NCBI GenBank assembly: GCA_043228905.1
Contig: JBHGNT010000001.1
Coordinates: forward strand, 36,394,001 to 36,458,000
DNA: 64,000 bases
Source of the DNA: Azolla caroliniana
Taxonomy: Eukaryota; Polypodiophyta
Reading direction: 5' to 3'
The notes beneath the pieces were generated by a model. It made no database searches. It was given only the letters and a program-made list of their open reading frames with translations, and had not been told where the DNA came from. This document shows, one piece after another, positions 1 to 10,483 of the stretch; the first letter of the stretch is position 1; each line of letters begins with the position of its first letter. Position numbers and translations under genes: made by a program.

Positions 1-900
1 TTTTGATGCTTGACATGTTGGTTGATGTGGGTATGAGGGTTATAATTTACTATATGAATTCGTTGTAGCCTTTGGGCATCTTTCCATTAAAACCAAGGTG
101 AATCTTTATTTTTATTTTTATTTAAAAAAAAAAACTTAGTCAAGTTAACTTGAACTTAATGATGCTTTGTTTCATAATCTTATTGATGGTTAGAACAATG
201 AAACAAACTGTGGTTAGGTAGAAAATAAACGATGGTGAACTAACTTGATAATATAACCATGGTTTGCTTGTTTTCTATGCATACATTGACAACAATGAAA
301 CAAATAATGGTCTGCATAAGAACAAGCCGCTATCAATCTTAACCATGGTTAGGATGATAAAGCAAACCATGGTTAGGGTAGAAAATAAACCATAACCAAC
401 CTAACTTGTTAGCACAACCATGATTTGTTTATTTTCTATGCAAATCTTGACCTTGGTTACAATAAAACATAAAACAATATTGTCATGGTTACAATAGAAC
501 ATAAACCACAGTCAACCTATCTTGCTAGTTTAACCATGGTTAGCTTTATGAGAAAATCTTGACCATGGGTAGAAAACCGTCCACTACCATGGTTAGCTAG
601 GAAAAAACAAGCATGGCCAAACCTAAGTTCATAGCTCAACCATAGTTACGATTATAAACAAGTTAACAACCATGGTTAATCTAAACTTGCTTGCATAACT
701 ATGGTTAAAACGATGACCAAACCATGGTCAGCATTGTGATTAAGTAGAAAATTATGGTTAGCATTGTGATTAAGTAGAAAAGTATGGTTAGCATTGTGAT
801 TAAGTAGAAAACTAATTGTGGTTAACCTGAATTGCTAACTTAACCTTGGTTTGTTGATTAAGCAAATCTTAACCATGGTTAAGTTAAGAAGTTAGGGTTT
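1..900. repeat. AACCATGGTT-rich repeat field
   Basis: No gene is seen. The palindrome AACCATGGTT and one- or two-base variants recur about fifteen times at irregular spacing, for example near 257, 338, 366, 534, 670 and 872. The palindromes are often followed by AG and are separated by phrases such as GAAAATAAAC. A short tandem array lies inside (724-813). The field ends about 400 bases before the transcribed leader of the DnaJ gene. It could be decayed satellite DNA or an array of binding sites; the sequence alone does not decide. Confidence 0.75.
724..813. repeat. 30-bp tandem repeat, three units
   Basis: Three consecutive 30-base units (724-753, 754-783, 784-813) share the core ATGGTTAGCATTGTGATTAA followed by GTAGAAAA. 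The first unit has one C for T change and the unit ends vary. It sits within the larger AACCATGGTT field. Confidence 0.9.
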
Positions 901-1268
901 GAATCATACAGCAAACACATACATGATACAAGCAAACATGTTCACATACATACATGCATGCATACATACATACATCAATACATCCATAGAGAGAAACAGA
1001 ACAGCTGATGATGGCATTGTTTCTTGTACCCTTTGAACCTTAAAACAGCACAGAGAAGCAGAGAGAATTAACCCTAATTTCACACAGGGTTCTGCACAAA
1101 GCAAATGTTCTTCACTGACACTTCATGGAATAGCAGGTGGGTGTTATAATTGTTGCTGTGGACATAGAAAAAGAAACGCAGGCAGAGAGAGAGAGGGAGA
1201 AAGAGAGGGAGAGAGGGGAGAGAGGGAGGGAGATACAAAGAGATGGACAATAAAGAAGAAGGAACAAG
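900..1268 (+). promoter_or_regulatory. Promoter and first leader exon region of the DnaJ gene
   Basis: This stretch lies between the repeat field and the inferred leader intron. It holds a CATA/CATG microsatellite near 940-980 and an AG-rich purine tract (about 1175-1235) typical of plant 5' leaders. No clear TATA box was identified. The transcription start is inferred to lie here because a GT-AG leader intron begins at 1269. Confidence 0.45.
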
Positions 1269-1460
1269 GTGAGTCTTTCTGCTCTTGTCCCCTTTTTCTC
1301 TAGATCTGATCCCTTTAGGGTTTCCATCGCGTTTTTCATTTTAGTGGTTTTTGTTATTCAGAGATGAAAATGAAACATAAAATTTCTCAAGTTTTTGAGA
1401 GCCTCTGTTTTCATGGCACCGATTAAACCCATTTCTCTGTAATTGGCTCTTTTGTTTCAG
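1269..1460 (+). other. Probable 5' leader intron of the DnaJ gene
   Basis: A strong donor (AAG followed by GTGAGT) at 1269 pairs with a pyrimidine-rich acceptor ending TTTGTTTCAG at 1460. The enclosed 192 bases are T-rich, whereas the flanks are purine-rich like the rest of the leader. The splice is inferred from these signals only. Confidence 0.6.
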
Positions 1461-1496
1461 GCATTTTTATACCCTTGAAAAAGTGATCCAACAGAG

Positions 1497-1649
1497 ATGA
1501 AGAAAGAAGGAGATGAAGAATCAGAAGAAGAAACATTAGTCTGTTGGATTGTAACTGGGAAGAAGATCATTGAGCCTGAGAAGCCACAGCAAAGAAGCTT
1601 ACTTGAAGACAAAGAAGAATTAGAGAAAAGGAATAAGCAGAAGAAATAG
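1497..1649 (+). CDS. Upstream ORF in the DnaJ gene leader (50 aa)
   Basis: The first ATG after the leader-intron acceptor opens a 50-codon frame ending TAG at 1647-1649. The peptide is acidic and lysine-rich (starts MKKEGDEESEEE). Two shorter upstream frames follow, starting at 1691 (seven codons including the stop) and 1859 (12 codons). All end before the main start at 1937. Translation is not shown. If these ATGs are in the mRNA they should reduce initiation at the main start. Confidence 0.35.
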   Translation: MKKEGDEESEEETLVCWIVTGKKIIEPEKPQQRSLLEDKEELEKRNKQKK

Positions 1650-1936
1650 AAGATTAGAAATGATTGTAAAAGAGAAGAACTAATAGTGTAATGGAGTATA
1701 TTATGGAATAAGCTCTTCAAACCCTAGAGATTGCTGAGAAGAAGCTAAGAAGAACAGCAGTAATAGTATTATAACAAAGTATAATAGAGAGTAATTTCCT
1801 TGAGCAAGAGAGATCATAAAGAAAAGCCTTGGTTGTAGTAGAAGAAAAGTGTATAATCATGGAGGTTAAAAAGGAAGAAACAAAGCTTGTTTGAAGAAAG
1901 CAGAGAAGAAGGCTTTGAAGAAGAAAGAGTCTTGTA

Positions 1937-4900
1937 ATGGAGTGTAATAGAGAAGAAGCTCTTCGAGCAAAAGAGATAGCAGAGAAGAAATTATCCTTAC
2001 AAGATTACAGTGGAGCTCTCAAATTGCTTCAAAAAGCCATACAAATCTATCCCGGTCTTGAAAACACAGCCCAAATGTCAGCTGTTTTGGATGTCCATAT
2101 TGCAGCTCAAACCAAGATCAACGGGTGTGAAACTGATTGGTATGGAATCTTACAGGTTGGGGATACTCGTGCTGAAGAGATAATGATAAAGAAACAGTAT
2201 AAGAAACTCGCCTTGCTTCTTCACCCTGACAAAAATAAACTTCCTGGGGCAGAAGCTGCCTTTAAGCTCATTGGGGAAGCTCTACAAATACTCTCAGATA
2301 AGCAACAGCGAGCTATACATGATTCTAGAAGAAAGCAAATGGTAAGTAAAAGCACCGTGAATAGAAGCCAAAATAGAGGTCAAACTACTAATAAGGCAAA
2401 AAACCCCTCCGCGGCTTCAGTTTCAGCTTCTCTCACATTCATGACTATTTGTCCTGCTTGCCACACTCGATATCAATATTACCGAGTTTACGAGAATCAA
2501 AACCTTCTATGTCATCAATGCCGAACCCCTTTTGTGGCTAGAGAGTTTTACTCTGGGCCAAACATCAACAATGCATTTCCATGGCAACAACAATTCACGC
2601 AACAGCAGCAACAACAAAGGTTTAATGGATCCACTCCAAGTGTATCAAGTACGACTGTTGACTATGTCACTCAGATGATGAAAGAACGGCAATATATGGA
2701 TGCAAACCTAAGTGTTAAAAGGAAGCGGGAGGATGAAGAGAGAGAGATGAGGAGAATCGAGAAAGAACGACAAAAAAAAGCTAAGGCAGATCAAAAGGCT
2801 CAAGAAGCTATAGAAAGGATGATGAGGAAGAAAAGAGAGCAAGAAGAGAAGGCTGCAGCGGCTAAAGATAAGAAAAAAAGGAAAAGAAAACGTGTATCGG
2901 GGAGCAGTAGTGAAGAAGATGATGTAACTGAAGAGTCTTTAGATGGTCTATCTGATGAAGAAGTAATCAATCACGTGGTTGATTCAGGAGCTGCACCGAG
3001 AAGATCAGCTAGGCCTCGAAGAAATGTTACATACAAAATTGATGTTAGTGATGATGATGAAGATCCTTCTGCCAATGCTAAAGAAGAGATTAAACAAAAT
3101 GAAGGAGAGAAGAAGAATGAAGATGATGCTCAAACTGGGGATTCAGTTGATATGCAAGAGAAACAGAAGCTTGCTGATTTTTTCAAGGTCCGCATAAGAT
3201 TGAGTCTCAACCTACAAAATGCAAATAATGCTAATGCTACTGCTAACGTTAGCGCAAATGTGAATGGGAGAGCAACAAGCTCAAGTGTGGATACCAAAGT
3301 ATCTAAATCTGCTGATGGTGTTAAGGAGAGCGGAAAAGTTTCCTCAGAGGATTATTCAGCACTTTTAGGGAAGGATAAGGATTCTGTAACGGTCAAGAAT
3401 GCATGGAATGAAAAGTCAAAATCTCTGTTAGAGGATCACTCTGCTTTCCAAGAAAAGGATAATGATATGCTAAGGGGGAAGAATGTTTTGAAGGAGAAGT
3501 CTAAATCTCCTTCTGACAATTACAGAGTTTTTGAAGAAAAAGATAAGGATTTGATAAGGGCAGAAAATATACTAAAGGTGAAGTCTAAATCTCTTTCAGA
3601 AGAACACTCTGCTTTTGAAGAAAAGGATTTGGGAAATTTGAAGTTGAAGTCTAAATCTCCTTCAAAGGACTGTTCTCCTTTGGAAGAAAATGATTCGGGA
3701 AGGGAGAAGCTGAAGTCTAAATTTCCTTCAACGGATTACTCTGCTTTTGAAGAAAAGGATAAGGATTTAGGAACGGAAAAGAGTGGTATGAGGTTGAAGC
3801 CTTTTGAAGGAAAAGAAAGAACTTCTATGAACTTGAAGTCAAAATCCCCTTCAAAAGATTATTTTTCTTTTGAAGAAAAGGATTCTGGATGTGGGAAGAA
3901 TCCTGTCAAACTGAGGTCTAAATCTTCTTCAAAGGGGTACTCTGCATTTGAAACAGAAGATTCAGGAGGGGGGAGTTTGAAGTCTAAATCTCCTTCAAAT
4001 GATCACTCTCCTATTGAAGAAAGAGATTACAGAATGGAGAAGAATACGAAGAAGTTAAAATCTAAATCTCCCTTAAAGGATTGTTCTTCTTTTGAAGAAA
4101 CTGATTCAGGAATGAGGAAGAGTACTGTTACATTAAAGTCTAAATCTTCCCCTGAAGAAAAAGATTATGGAAAGGGGAAGAATGTTGTGAAGGAACAGAC
4201 TAATTGTCTTTCAAAGGATCATTCTCCTTATGAAGAAGAGGAATATGGAAAAGGGAAGAATTCAACGAAGGATAACTCGAAATCTCATTCAGAAGATTAC
4301 TTTGCCCTTGAAAAGGATCCAGAAAGGTGGAAGAAAAATCAGTCAAAGCCGAAATTCCAGGAAAAATCAAACAAAGTTGAAATTTTGGATGTGGAAAGTG
4401 ATGAACCAGAAGAAAAAGAGTCAGAACAAGAAACAGACCAAGAGTCTGAAACAGAATATGAAATTGAGGAGTCCAAGAAGAAGACATTCCACGATTTCAA
4501 GAAGGAAAGAGTGGAAAAGGATGTAATGTCTGGCCAAATATGGGCAGCCTACGATGACATTGAAAGCCTACCAAGATACTATTTTAAAGTGAAAGAAATA
4601 CACTCTCGGGATCCTTTTAAGGCCAACATCACATGGCTTGATCTAAGAAATATGAGTGTAGAACAAAGGGCACTGAAGGAGCGTGGTTATCATCCAGTGT
4701 GTGGAGCTAACTTTCGAGGCTCCTCTTCTCAAATTGTCAACTCAGTTGATATCTTTTCGCATGTTATTAACTGGGAGAAGGGTCCTAAAGGGACGATTAA
4801 GATCTACCCAACAAAAGGAGAGGTTTGGGCAATATATAGGGGCCGCAAATCGGGTATTCTTTCAAAGAGAAAGTCATCATCTTTTATGTATGATATAGTA

Positions 4901-5128
4901 GAAATAGTGGGCAGTTATGATGAGCAAACAGGGGTGACAATTGCTTATCTAGTGAAATTGTTTCATTATAAATCTGTGTTCAAGTCCTCCAAAGTCATAT
5001 CTAGTATACCGGCAGAGGAGTTTTACAGTTTTTCTTACCAAGTTCCGGCACATAGGCTGAAAGGAAACGAAGCCCCAGGTATCGAGGAGGGGTTTTGGGA
5101 GCTCGATCCGGCTTCACTTCCGAGATAA
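1937..5128 (+). CDS. DnaJ-DUF3444 protein, 1063 aa, single coding exon
   Basis: A plant J-domain protein with a C-terminal DUF3444 domain, a family usually nuclear and thought to act as Hsp70 co-chaperones of unclear client. Residues 1-60 form the usual helical N-terminal region. The J domain spans about 66-130 with the HPD motif at 96-98. A CxxC...CxxC zinc-finger-like segment lies at about 172-195, followed by a Gln run near 222-227. A charged Lys/Glu region at about 255-310 contains nuclear-localisation-like KKRKRKR. Residues about 490-795 are a degenerate repeat of SKSPSKD...FEEKD blocks. DUF3444 lies at about 865-1050 (SGQIWAAYDD through EEFYSFSYQVPAHR). The start gives the full conserved N-terminus. 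No frameshift is seen and the frame is fully open, so it looks functional. The length exceeds many relatives because of the central repeats. Confidence 0.93.
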   Translation: MECNREEALRAKEIAEKKLSLQDYSGALKLLQKAIQIYPGLENTAQMSAVLDVHIAAQTKINGCETDWYGILQVGDTRAEEIMIKKQYKKLALLLHPDKNKLPGAEAAFKLIGEALQILSDKQQRAIHDSRRKQMVSKSTVNRSQNRGQTTNKAKNPSAASVSASLTFMTICPACHTRYQYYRVYENQNLLCHQCRTPFVAREFYSGPNINNAFPWQQQFTQQQQQQRFNGSTPSVSSTTVDYVTQMMKERQYMDANLSVKRKREDEEREMRRIEKERQKKAKADQKAQEAIERMMRKKREQEEKAAAAKDKKKRKRKRVSGSSSEEDDVTEESLDGLSDEEVINHVVDSGAAPRRSARPRRNVTYKIDVSDDDEDPSANAKEEIKQNEGEKKNEDDAQTGDSVDMQEKQKLADFFKVRIRLSLNLQNANNANATANVSANVNGRATSSSVDTKVSKSADGVKESGKVSSEDYSALLGKDKDSVTVKNAWNEKSKSLLEDHSAFQEKDNDMLRGKNVLKEKSKSPSDNYRVFEEKDKDLIRAENILKVKSKSLSEEHSAFEEKDLGNLKLKSKSPSKDCSPLEENDSGREKLKSKFPSTDYSAFEEKDKDLGTEKSGMRLKPFEGKERTSMNLKSKSPSKDYFSFEEKDSGCGKNPVKLRSKSSSKGYSAFETEDSGGGSLKSKSPSNDHSPIEERDYRMEKNTKKLKSKSPLKDCSSFEETDSGMRKSTVTLKSKSSPEEKDYGKGKNVVKEQTNCLSKDHSPYEEEEYGKGKNSTKDNSKSHSEDYFALEKDPERWKKNQSKPKFQEKSNKVEILDVESDEPEEKESEQETDQESETEYEIEESKKKTFHDFKKERVEKDVMSGQIWAAYDDIESLPRYYFKVKEIHSRDPFKANITWLDLRNMSVEQRALKERGYHPVCGANFRGSSSQIVNSVDIFSHVINWEKGPKGTIKIYPTKGEVWAIYRGRKSGILSKRKSSSFMYDIVEIVGSYDEQTGVTIAYLVKLFHYKSVFKSSKVISSIPAEEFYSFSYQVPAHRLKGNEAPGIEEGFWELDPASLPR

Positions 5129-7950
5129 AGAGTTCTTTTATTTTCCTCACAATTCAGATGTAAAATCAAAGAGATGTAATCCATCCACATAATGGGTTGG
5201 TTAGAATCTTCAATGTATATTAGTGTTTTGGGCTAAAACAAAACAGTTTTTTTATGTAAATATGCACTTCGGGAAGGTGAGATTGAGGCTGACATTCATT
5301 GATTAACTGTTGCCTGCAATAGAGGTCAATCTTGAGTGCATATGGAAAAACAAAAAAACACATTGATATGGGAGCCCATGATATTATTGATTCTGCTTTC
5401 AATATGAGGTGTGCAAAAATATCCATGTTGAGGTTACAAACTCTTTGAAAGAATGATCTTTCTTGTGGTGTAAAAATCGAGTTTTTATGGTCTTTCTTGT
5501 GGTGTAAAAATCAGTATGCTGGATTGGGCTGCATGTCTTTTAAGGAATGTGGAAATCAACTTTAGAGGTAGAAAAGATGATTGTTTCTAATGCAGTAAAG
5601 TATTGCAAAATGCTTTATTATGTAAAATATCTAATGGAATGTTAGAAACACCCGACCACACTTTTTTAACTTAAAACCTTTTAATGTTATATATATATAT
5701 ATATATCACATAGTTGAGGCTATCTTCGGTGTACAAAGATAATGAGGTCACATCATTTTATGTTTTCATAGTAACCATTTTGTTTATTGGAAATGTTATA
5801 ACATTGTAATTTTATAAAATTTGAGATCAGCTCAATTGGCATTGTTGTCTGTAGTACAAACTCCTCATATATGCCATTATTAATGAGTGATTCTCTTCCA
5901 GTATAAACATTTGTAATTGAAAAGAAAAGAATAATAGGTATGTCAATGTTAACCGAAATGCTTGCAATCAAGTCAACTACATATTATGTCAAATTAAACC
6001 TAGTTAATTACATGATTAGTTAATTAATTTGAGGATGTGTAATCATACTAGAGAGCAACACTTCTATGTTCTAGCTTTGGTTCATTCCAATTTTCCTTTC
6101 CACACCTTTCTAAAGATGGGCTTGTGTTACTAAATCTCATGCACTTCAACAACATGAACTGCAACAAAAACACGTGGTCCAACCAAGGAAAGAGTAAACA
6201 CAATTCTTAGTTCCCATTCTAGTTAGGAAGCATCTTGAGGTCTTGAGTTTGTACATACGCTGGAAAGAATGTGTACATTACACATTAGGGCATGGTTCCA
6301 CATCAAGAAAAACATCTAGTGGTTTTAAAATTAAGTTGGACTTTCATTGAAGATTTCAGTACCTACTATTGTAGTTGTAGTCATACTTGGCATCCAAAAC
6401 TATTGTGCTCATGGAGTTTGGGAACTCAACTTAAGGAACCTTATTCCAGAAATTGTGTTATTACTCAATATACATCTTAAGCATTTGTTTCCACAACAAG
6501 AGGTATACTTGTTAGTTGTACAACTTACTGAATACAAATGGTTTAGTTTTTGAACAATGAACTCGGGGATAATAAATGGAGGTCTATGATTCATGTATGC
6601 AATGTATGTCTGATGTTAAATATTGCAAATACCTTATATTAAGTGCTAACGTAAACCACTTTCTCAACCAATAGAAGTTCGAACTAATTTGTATTCAGTG
6701 AACTAATCTCTAATATACACATTAATGCAAACCAAAAACATTCTAAATACAAGCATGATAAAGACCTTAACATACCAAAGGTGCAATATTCTAATATCTA
6801 CCAAAACCACAATGTTCAGATCCTACCTTAACCAAAACTAAAAAAACTCGTGTCCATGAAAAATACAAACTGCATTTCAAACAATGCCATATTTGACCCC
6901 ATTAGCATGCATGTCTAAATTTATGCATAAAGCTAGTATGTTTAATCAGACAATATAAAATATTTGAAGTAGTCGCTATAGAGAATATTTAACTACATAC
7001 CATTCTGGAACAACCCTTCATAATTGCTTCATGCTCAAAAATCTTGCCAGTTGATGATATCAATGATTAAAAAATACAAATTATTGGAACTTCAACAAAA
7101 AGTAAATTTATAAACTATATTATGGATTCTAGATGCTTCCACGGTCATCATAAGAGAAAATAATCAAATAATTATATAAATTTTACAGGTCAACCGATGA
7201 CAGAGAAGTCCGACTATATGTACAAAAAAGAGGAGAGGTTATTGGTCTAGAAGATTGTCTTAGCCAACTTGTTCCATGACAAGCAGCAGAGTTCAGACAT
7301 CTATTTCTCTTCCTCGCCCATGACAAATCCATCACAACCAAGATGTACTACTTAAATGGAATAATCAACTTCTTTTTGAAACCACAAAGAACCAAAAATT
7401 GATGTATGATTGATCATTTATACTACAAAACATTCAAGGATGGAAGCCAGTAACAATACAACTTCATATGGAATCTTCAGGAATATAAAACTTGATACAT
7501 GTTATCCTTTATACTTCAACACATTCAAGGTTGGAAAAACATGAAAACCATACAAATTCATGGGAAGCATTTTGTTGCAATGGCATTTTCCAAATGTTTA
7601 AAATGAAGAAAACTCACAGAAATAGGCTCAAAAGGATTTTAGTTTTACAGGTTTTCCAAATAAGGATTTAGCTTTCTTAGTTTGAGAGGCTGTATTCTGA
7701 AATATATCAATCTGCAACAATTCCGAAGTCACAAAAACCTCATTAGAAAACCAGCCTCTCATAACTTTTTTTTGTACATCATACGAGGCCACATCTAAGC
7801 TTTAACCTCCACCTTTTGGAAATATACATGAGTTGATCTTTTGGAAATATATATGAGTTGATCTTTTGGAAACATATATGAGTTTATCTGTGTAGTTATG
7901 TTGGTGTACTCATAAACCCCAGCAATAAATCACTACCAACGTTGTTGTGT
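5129..7950. other. Intergenic, no gene recognised
   Basis: The DnaJ 3' region comes first. A 22-base phrase (TCTTTCTTGTGGTGTAAAAA plus TC) is repeated at 5457 and 5491, a 34-base period. An AT microsatellite lies at about 5687-5707. Short ORFs here have no recognisable domain and are likely chance. A 25-base tandem triplet (7813-7887) is listed separately. Confidence 0.6.
7813..7887. repeat. 25-bp tandem repeat, three units
   Basis: Units at 7813-7837, 7838-7862 and 7863-7887 each begin CTTTTGGAAA and end ATGAGTT(G/T)AT, with one to three differences between them. The array is about 70 bases beyond the stop codon of the U2AF65 relic, so it would be in its 3' flank. Confidence 0.9.
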
Positions 7951-7957
7951 TGGCACT

Positions 7958-9290
7958 TCAGCCATCTAGTTCTTTTCTTGCAAACTTGTATTCAGGATAG
8001 TAACTAGCAATGACTATATTGCCAGCAAACTTCCTCTGATGTAGAGAATTCTTAGCTTTGCTTGACCCATAAGTATTTGAATACTCAACAAAAGCCTGGC
8101 ATATTAATGCAATATCAAATAACCAGAACACAAATAAGTGTTTTAATCAAAAAAATTGAGTGCAATGCCATAAAAAATACAGCCTACTTTCTTGGATATT
8201 CACCCTAATAGGCATGTGTTTCCTAAATATACCATCTCTAGTGTAAGAGGGGTATTCTAATAACTTTTGAAAATTTAGAATATTGTCATAAACATATAAC
8301 AAGGTATGTGTTTCCCCTTAACATTATTCTACGACAAAAGTACCTTCCCAAGTCCAGGAACATGCCCTCCAGTTGACAGTTGACAGTTGACAGTTGACAG
8401 TTAACAAGGTCAAAACCACAAAGGCCTACATGAAAAAGAAAACTTTGATATTCTTTCAGAAAATAAATTCTACCGACATTTTAAGATAAAATTGAGAAAG
8501 GTGATCAAATAAGTGAAATATACCCAAATGATTCCAGTAATTCTCTTATCTGGGCTTCAGTTAGATAATAAGGAAGTCCACCAACAAAGACTTTATCGGG
8601 TCCATCTGCACTACTACATGTACTGCATGCACCAAATAATTAAGCAAAAACCATGCAAGAATACAATGAATTATAATGTTCAGTCTCCTCAAAAGTTACC
8701 CAGCTGTCAGCCCAACAGCAGCAAGATTATCGTCACTTGGACCCAATGTGGCAGCAATTATAGTCACTTGGCCTTTGGACTCTTACCGTCTGACACTGAA
8801 CCAGAAAAACAAAAATAATTCAAACAAAATAATTGAATTGGCATTCACCATTTCATTCCACTTCACGTCAATTACCTCAAATACTATGCCATCCAATGAC
8901 ATGGCATTACTTGCTTCCTCTACAGTACGCATCTCCACAAATGCAAATTTCTTCTCATGGTTAATATAAACATTAACAACTGCATCACCTGGAACAATGT
9001 ATTGGCAAACAAAATCAGCTATATTACAAGCACAGAAAAGTGATATTTTGCCTGTACATGGCTAGAGTAATACCTGGCCCAGCAGAATTTCGACCAATTG
9101 CAGCCATCACTTAGCTGAAAAATGTTGCTATAGTCTACAGATGAAACAGGTAGTACACATCCCTTAAGCCTTCATGCCCCAAATAGAAATTAAGTCAAGA
9201 TTAAACACAGAGTCAAAAAAACTACCTGTTCATTGGCAAACGCAGACAAGCCTCCTACATAAACCCGTTGAGCATGCCTTCAGCAGCACA
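7958..9290 (-). pseudogene. U2AF65: U2AF large subunit (U2AF65) pseudogene with introns
   Basis: U2AF65 binds the polypyrimidine tract at 3' splice sites through RRM1, RRM2 and a C-terminal UHM. Reading the minus strand, exons with intact GT-AG borders and correct phase are: 9226 to about 9290 (QRVYVGGLSAFANEQ, RRM1 start), 9074-9134 (ATFFS, stop, VMAAIGRNSAGP), 8876-8988 (DAVVNVYINHEKKFAFVEMR), 8700-8795 (linker), 8524-8605 (GPDKVFVGGLPYYLTEAQ, RRM2 start), a remnant ending 8344 (GHVPGLGK), and 7958-8095 (UHM, ending KFARKELDG and stop, the normal family end). Breaks: Gln to TAA at 9111-9113, a frameshift in the linker exon after RPSDYN, and loss of the rest of RRM2 and most of the linker before the UHM, where a TGACAGT-type microsatellite sits. 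The retained introns mean it is a DNA-level duplicate, not a processed copy. N-terminal RS exons are not seen. Confidence 0.88.
8372..8405. repeat. AGTTGAC microsatellite
   Basis: About four to five tandem copies of the 7-base unit AGTTGAC lie at the point where the U2AF65 relic has lost the second half of RRM2. It may mark the deletion or slippage junction. Confidence 0.8.
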
Positions 9291-9586
9291 GAAAGTATTG
9301 GATCTTCAACACAACTTTATTTCACAGAACATCTCTACTTGATTTTCAACAATCAATTGAGAAAGATGATTTACAACGCTACAATCTAGAAAGTGTCCTA
9401 ACAATTTTGCAATAACAAAAAGAAGAGATTTTCGGACAATATCACAAGTCCATCCTTTTCATCCCAATGTGCATGAGAACCTCAAAGGCACAAAGCCCCA
9501 CCCAAAGACGAGACAGTGCAATTGCAAACTGAACTGGACAGCATATGCACAAAAGAAGCTGATACAAATCTGTAAAGAAAACCACA

Positions 9587-9843
9587 GAAAATATGTACTA
9601 GATGTGCAAGACTTGAAGGCATCACTTTCTCTTCGTTCAATGACTGAATTGTCCAACGGCTGTTAATTTTTTCAGGCACTGCTGTTGTATTCCTATATAA
9701 TAATCAGCCTACAGAAATATGTATTAGATGTGTAAGACTTGAAAGCATCACTTTCTCTTCATTTTCATTCAATGACTCAATTGTCCGATGGCTGTCAATT
9801 TTTTTCAGACACTGCTGTTGTATTCCTATATAATAATCTGCCT
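9587..9843. repeat. Tandem duplication, about 130 bp, two diverged copies
   Basis: Copy 1 (about 9587-9716) and copy 2 (about 9717-9843) share AAATATGTA(C/T)TAGATGTG, GACTTGAA(G/A)GCATCACTTT and CACTGCTGTTGTATTCCTAT in the same order. Differences are substitutions and a small insertion in copy 2. No coding function is recognised. Confidence 0.85.
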
Positions 9844-10162
9844 AAACTGTTTCTGTTGTGGCGCTTCCCGGATTCTCCTTTTCTGATTCCACATTGCACA
9901 TCTGTTCTGCCCTTTTCAGTTATGCCTGTTGAGCCCTTTGGATTTTTGTTGGACTCTCAGTGTCCAATCATGAACCTCCACACCCAAACCTCCAGCCCCT
10001 TATGGAATACACTCTTGTGTAAACGTCCTACACTCCAAGCTAATGCACCGAGACAAGCAGCCCATTAAGGAATTCACCTAGCGTATCAGTCTATGAACGA
10101 GTTTCACTAAATCCAACAATATACATTGATTCTTGTTAACAACACATGAGTGACATGGTTAT

Positions 10163-10254
10163 CATGCATCACATGTAATGCATGCGCGCCAAATGGCAAA
10201 CATGCATGTCTTGCACCCTCACATGCATCATATGCATGGGGGCATCTATAAAAG
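10163..10254 (+). promoter_or_regulatory. Orphan promoter-like block: five RY boxes then TATA box
   Basis: RY motifs (CATGCA or its complement TGCATG) occur at 10163, 10179, 10201, 10222 and 10233. The one at 10201-10208 is the full palindromic legumin-box core CATGCATG. A good TATA box (TATAAAAG) follows at 10247-10254, nine bases after the last motif. RY elements are bound by B3 factors (ABI3/FUS3/LEC2 family) in seed-maturation promoters. No recognisable coding sequence follows on the plus strand; a CT repeat and LINE DNA begin within 200 bases. The promoter reading is inference from motif order and spacing. Confidence 0.5.
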
Positions 10255-10426
10255 AGTGGAGGAAAAAGAAAAACGGGAATCAATCAATTGATCAAGCAAG
10301 TTATGTAATGAATCAAGAAAAGAATAATAATAATAAACTAGTTATCCTTTTGGTGATGTATCTTGTCCCTCAAAAATTGAAGTCAAGGATTCAAAATCTC
10401 GCTCTTAATCTGTTTCTAAATTAGAA

Positions 10427-10453
<27 letters not shown>
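10427..10453. repeat. TC microsatellite
   Basis: An uninterrupted (TC)n run of 27 bases between the RY/TATA block and the first LINE fragment. Confidence 0.95.
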
Positions 10454-10457
<4 letters not shown>

Positions 10458-10483
10458 CTATCTTAAATACTTTCTCACTAAAG

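Noticed and set aside
4200-4526. Overlapping ORFs within the DnaJ coding region on both strands
   Set aside because: Shadow frames of the lysine/glutamate-rich repeats of the main gene.
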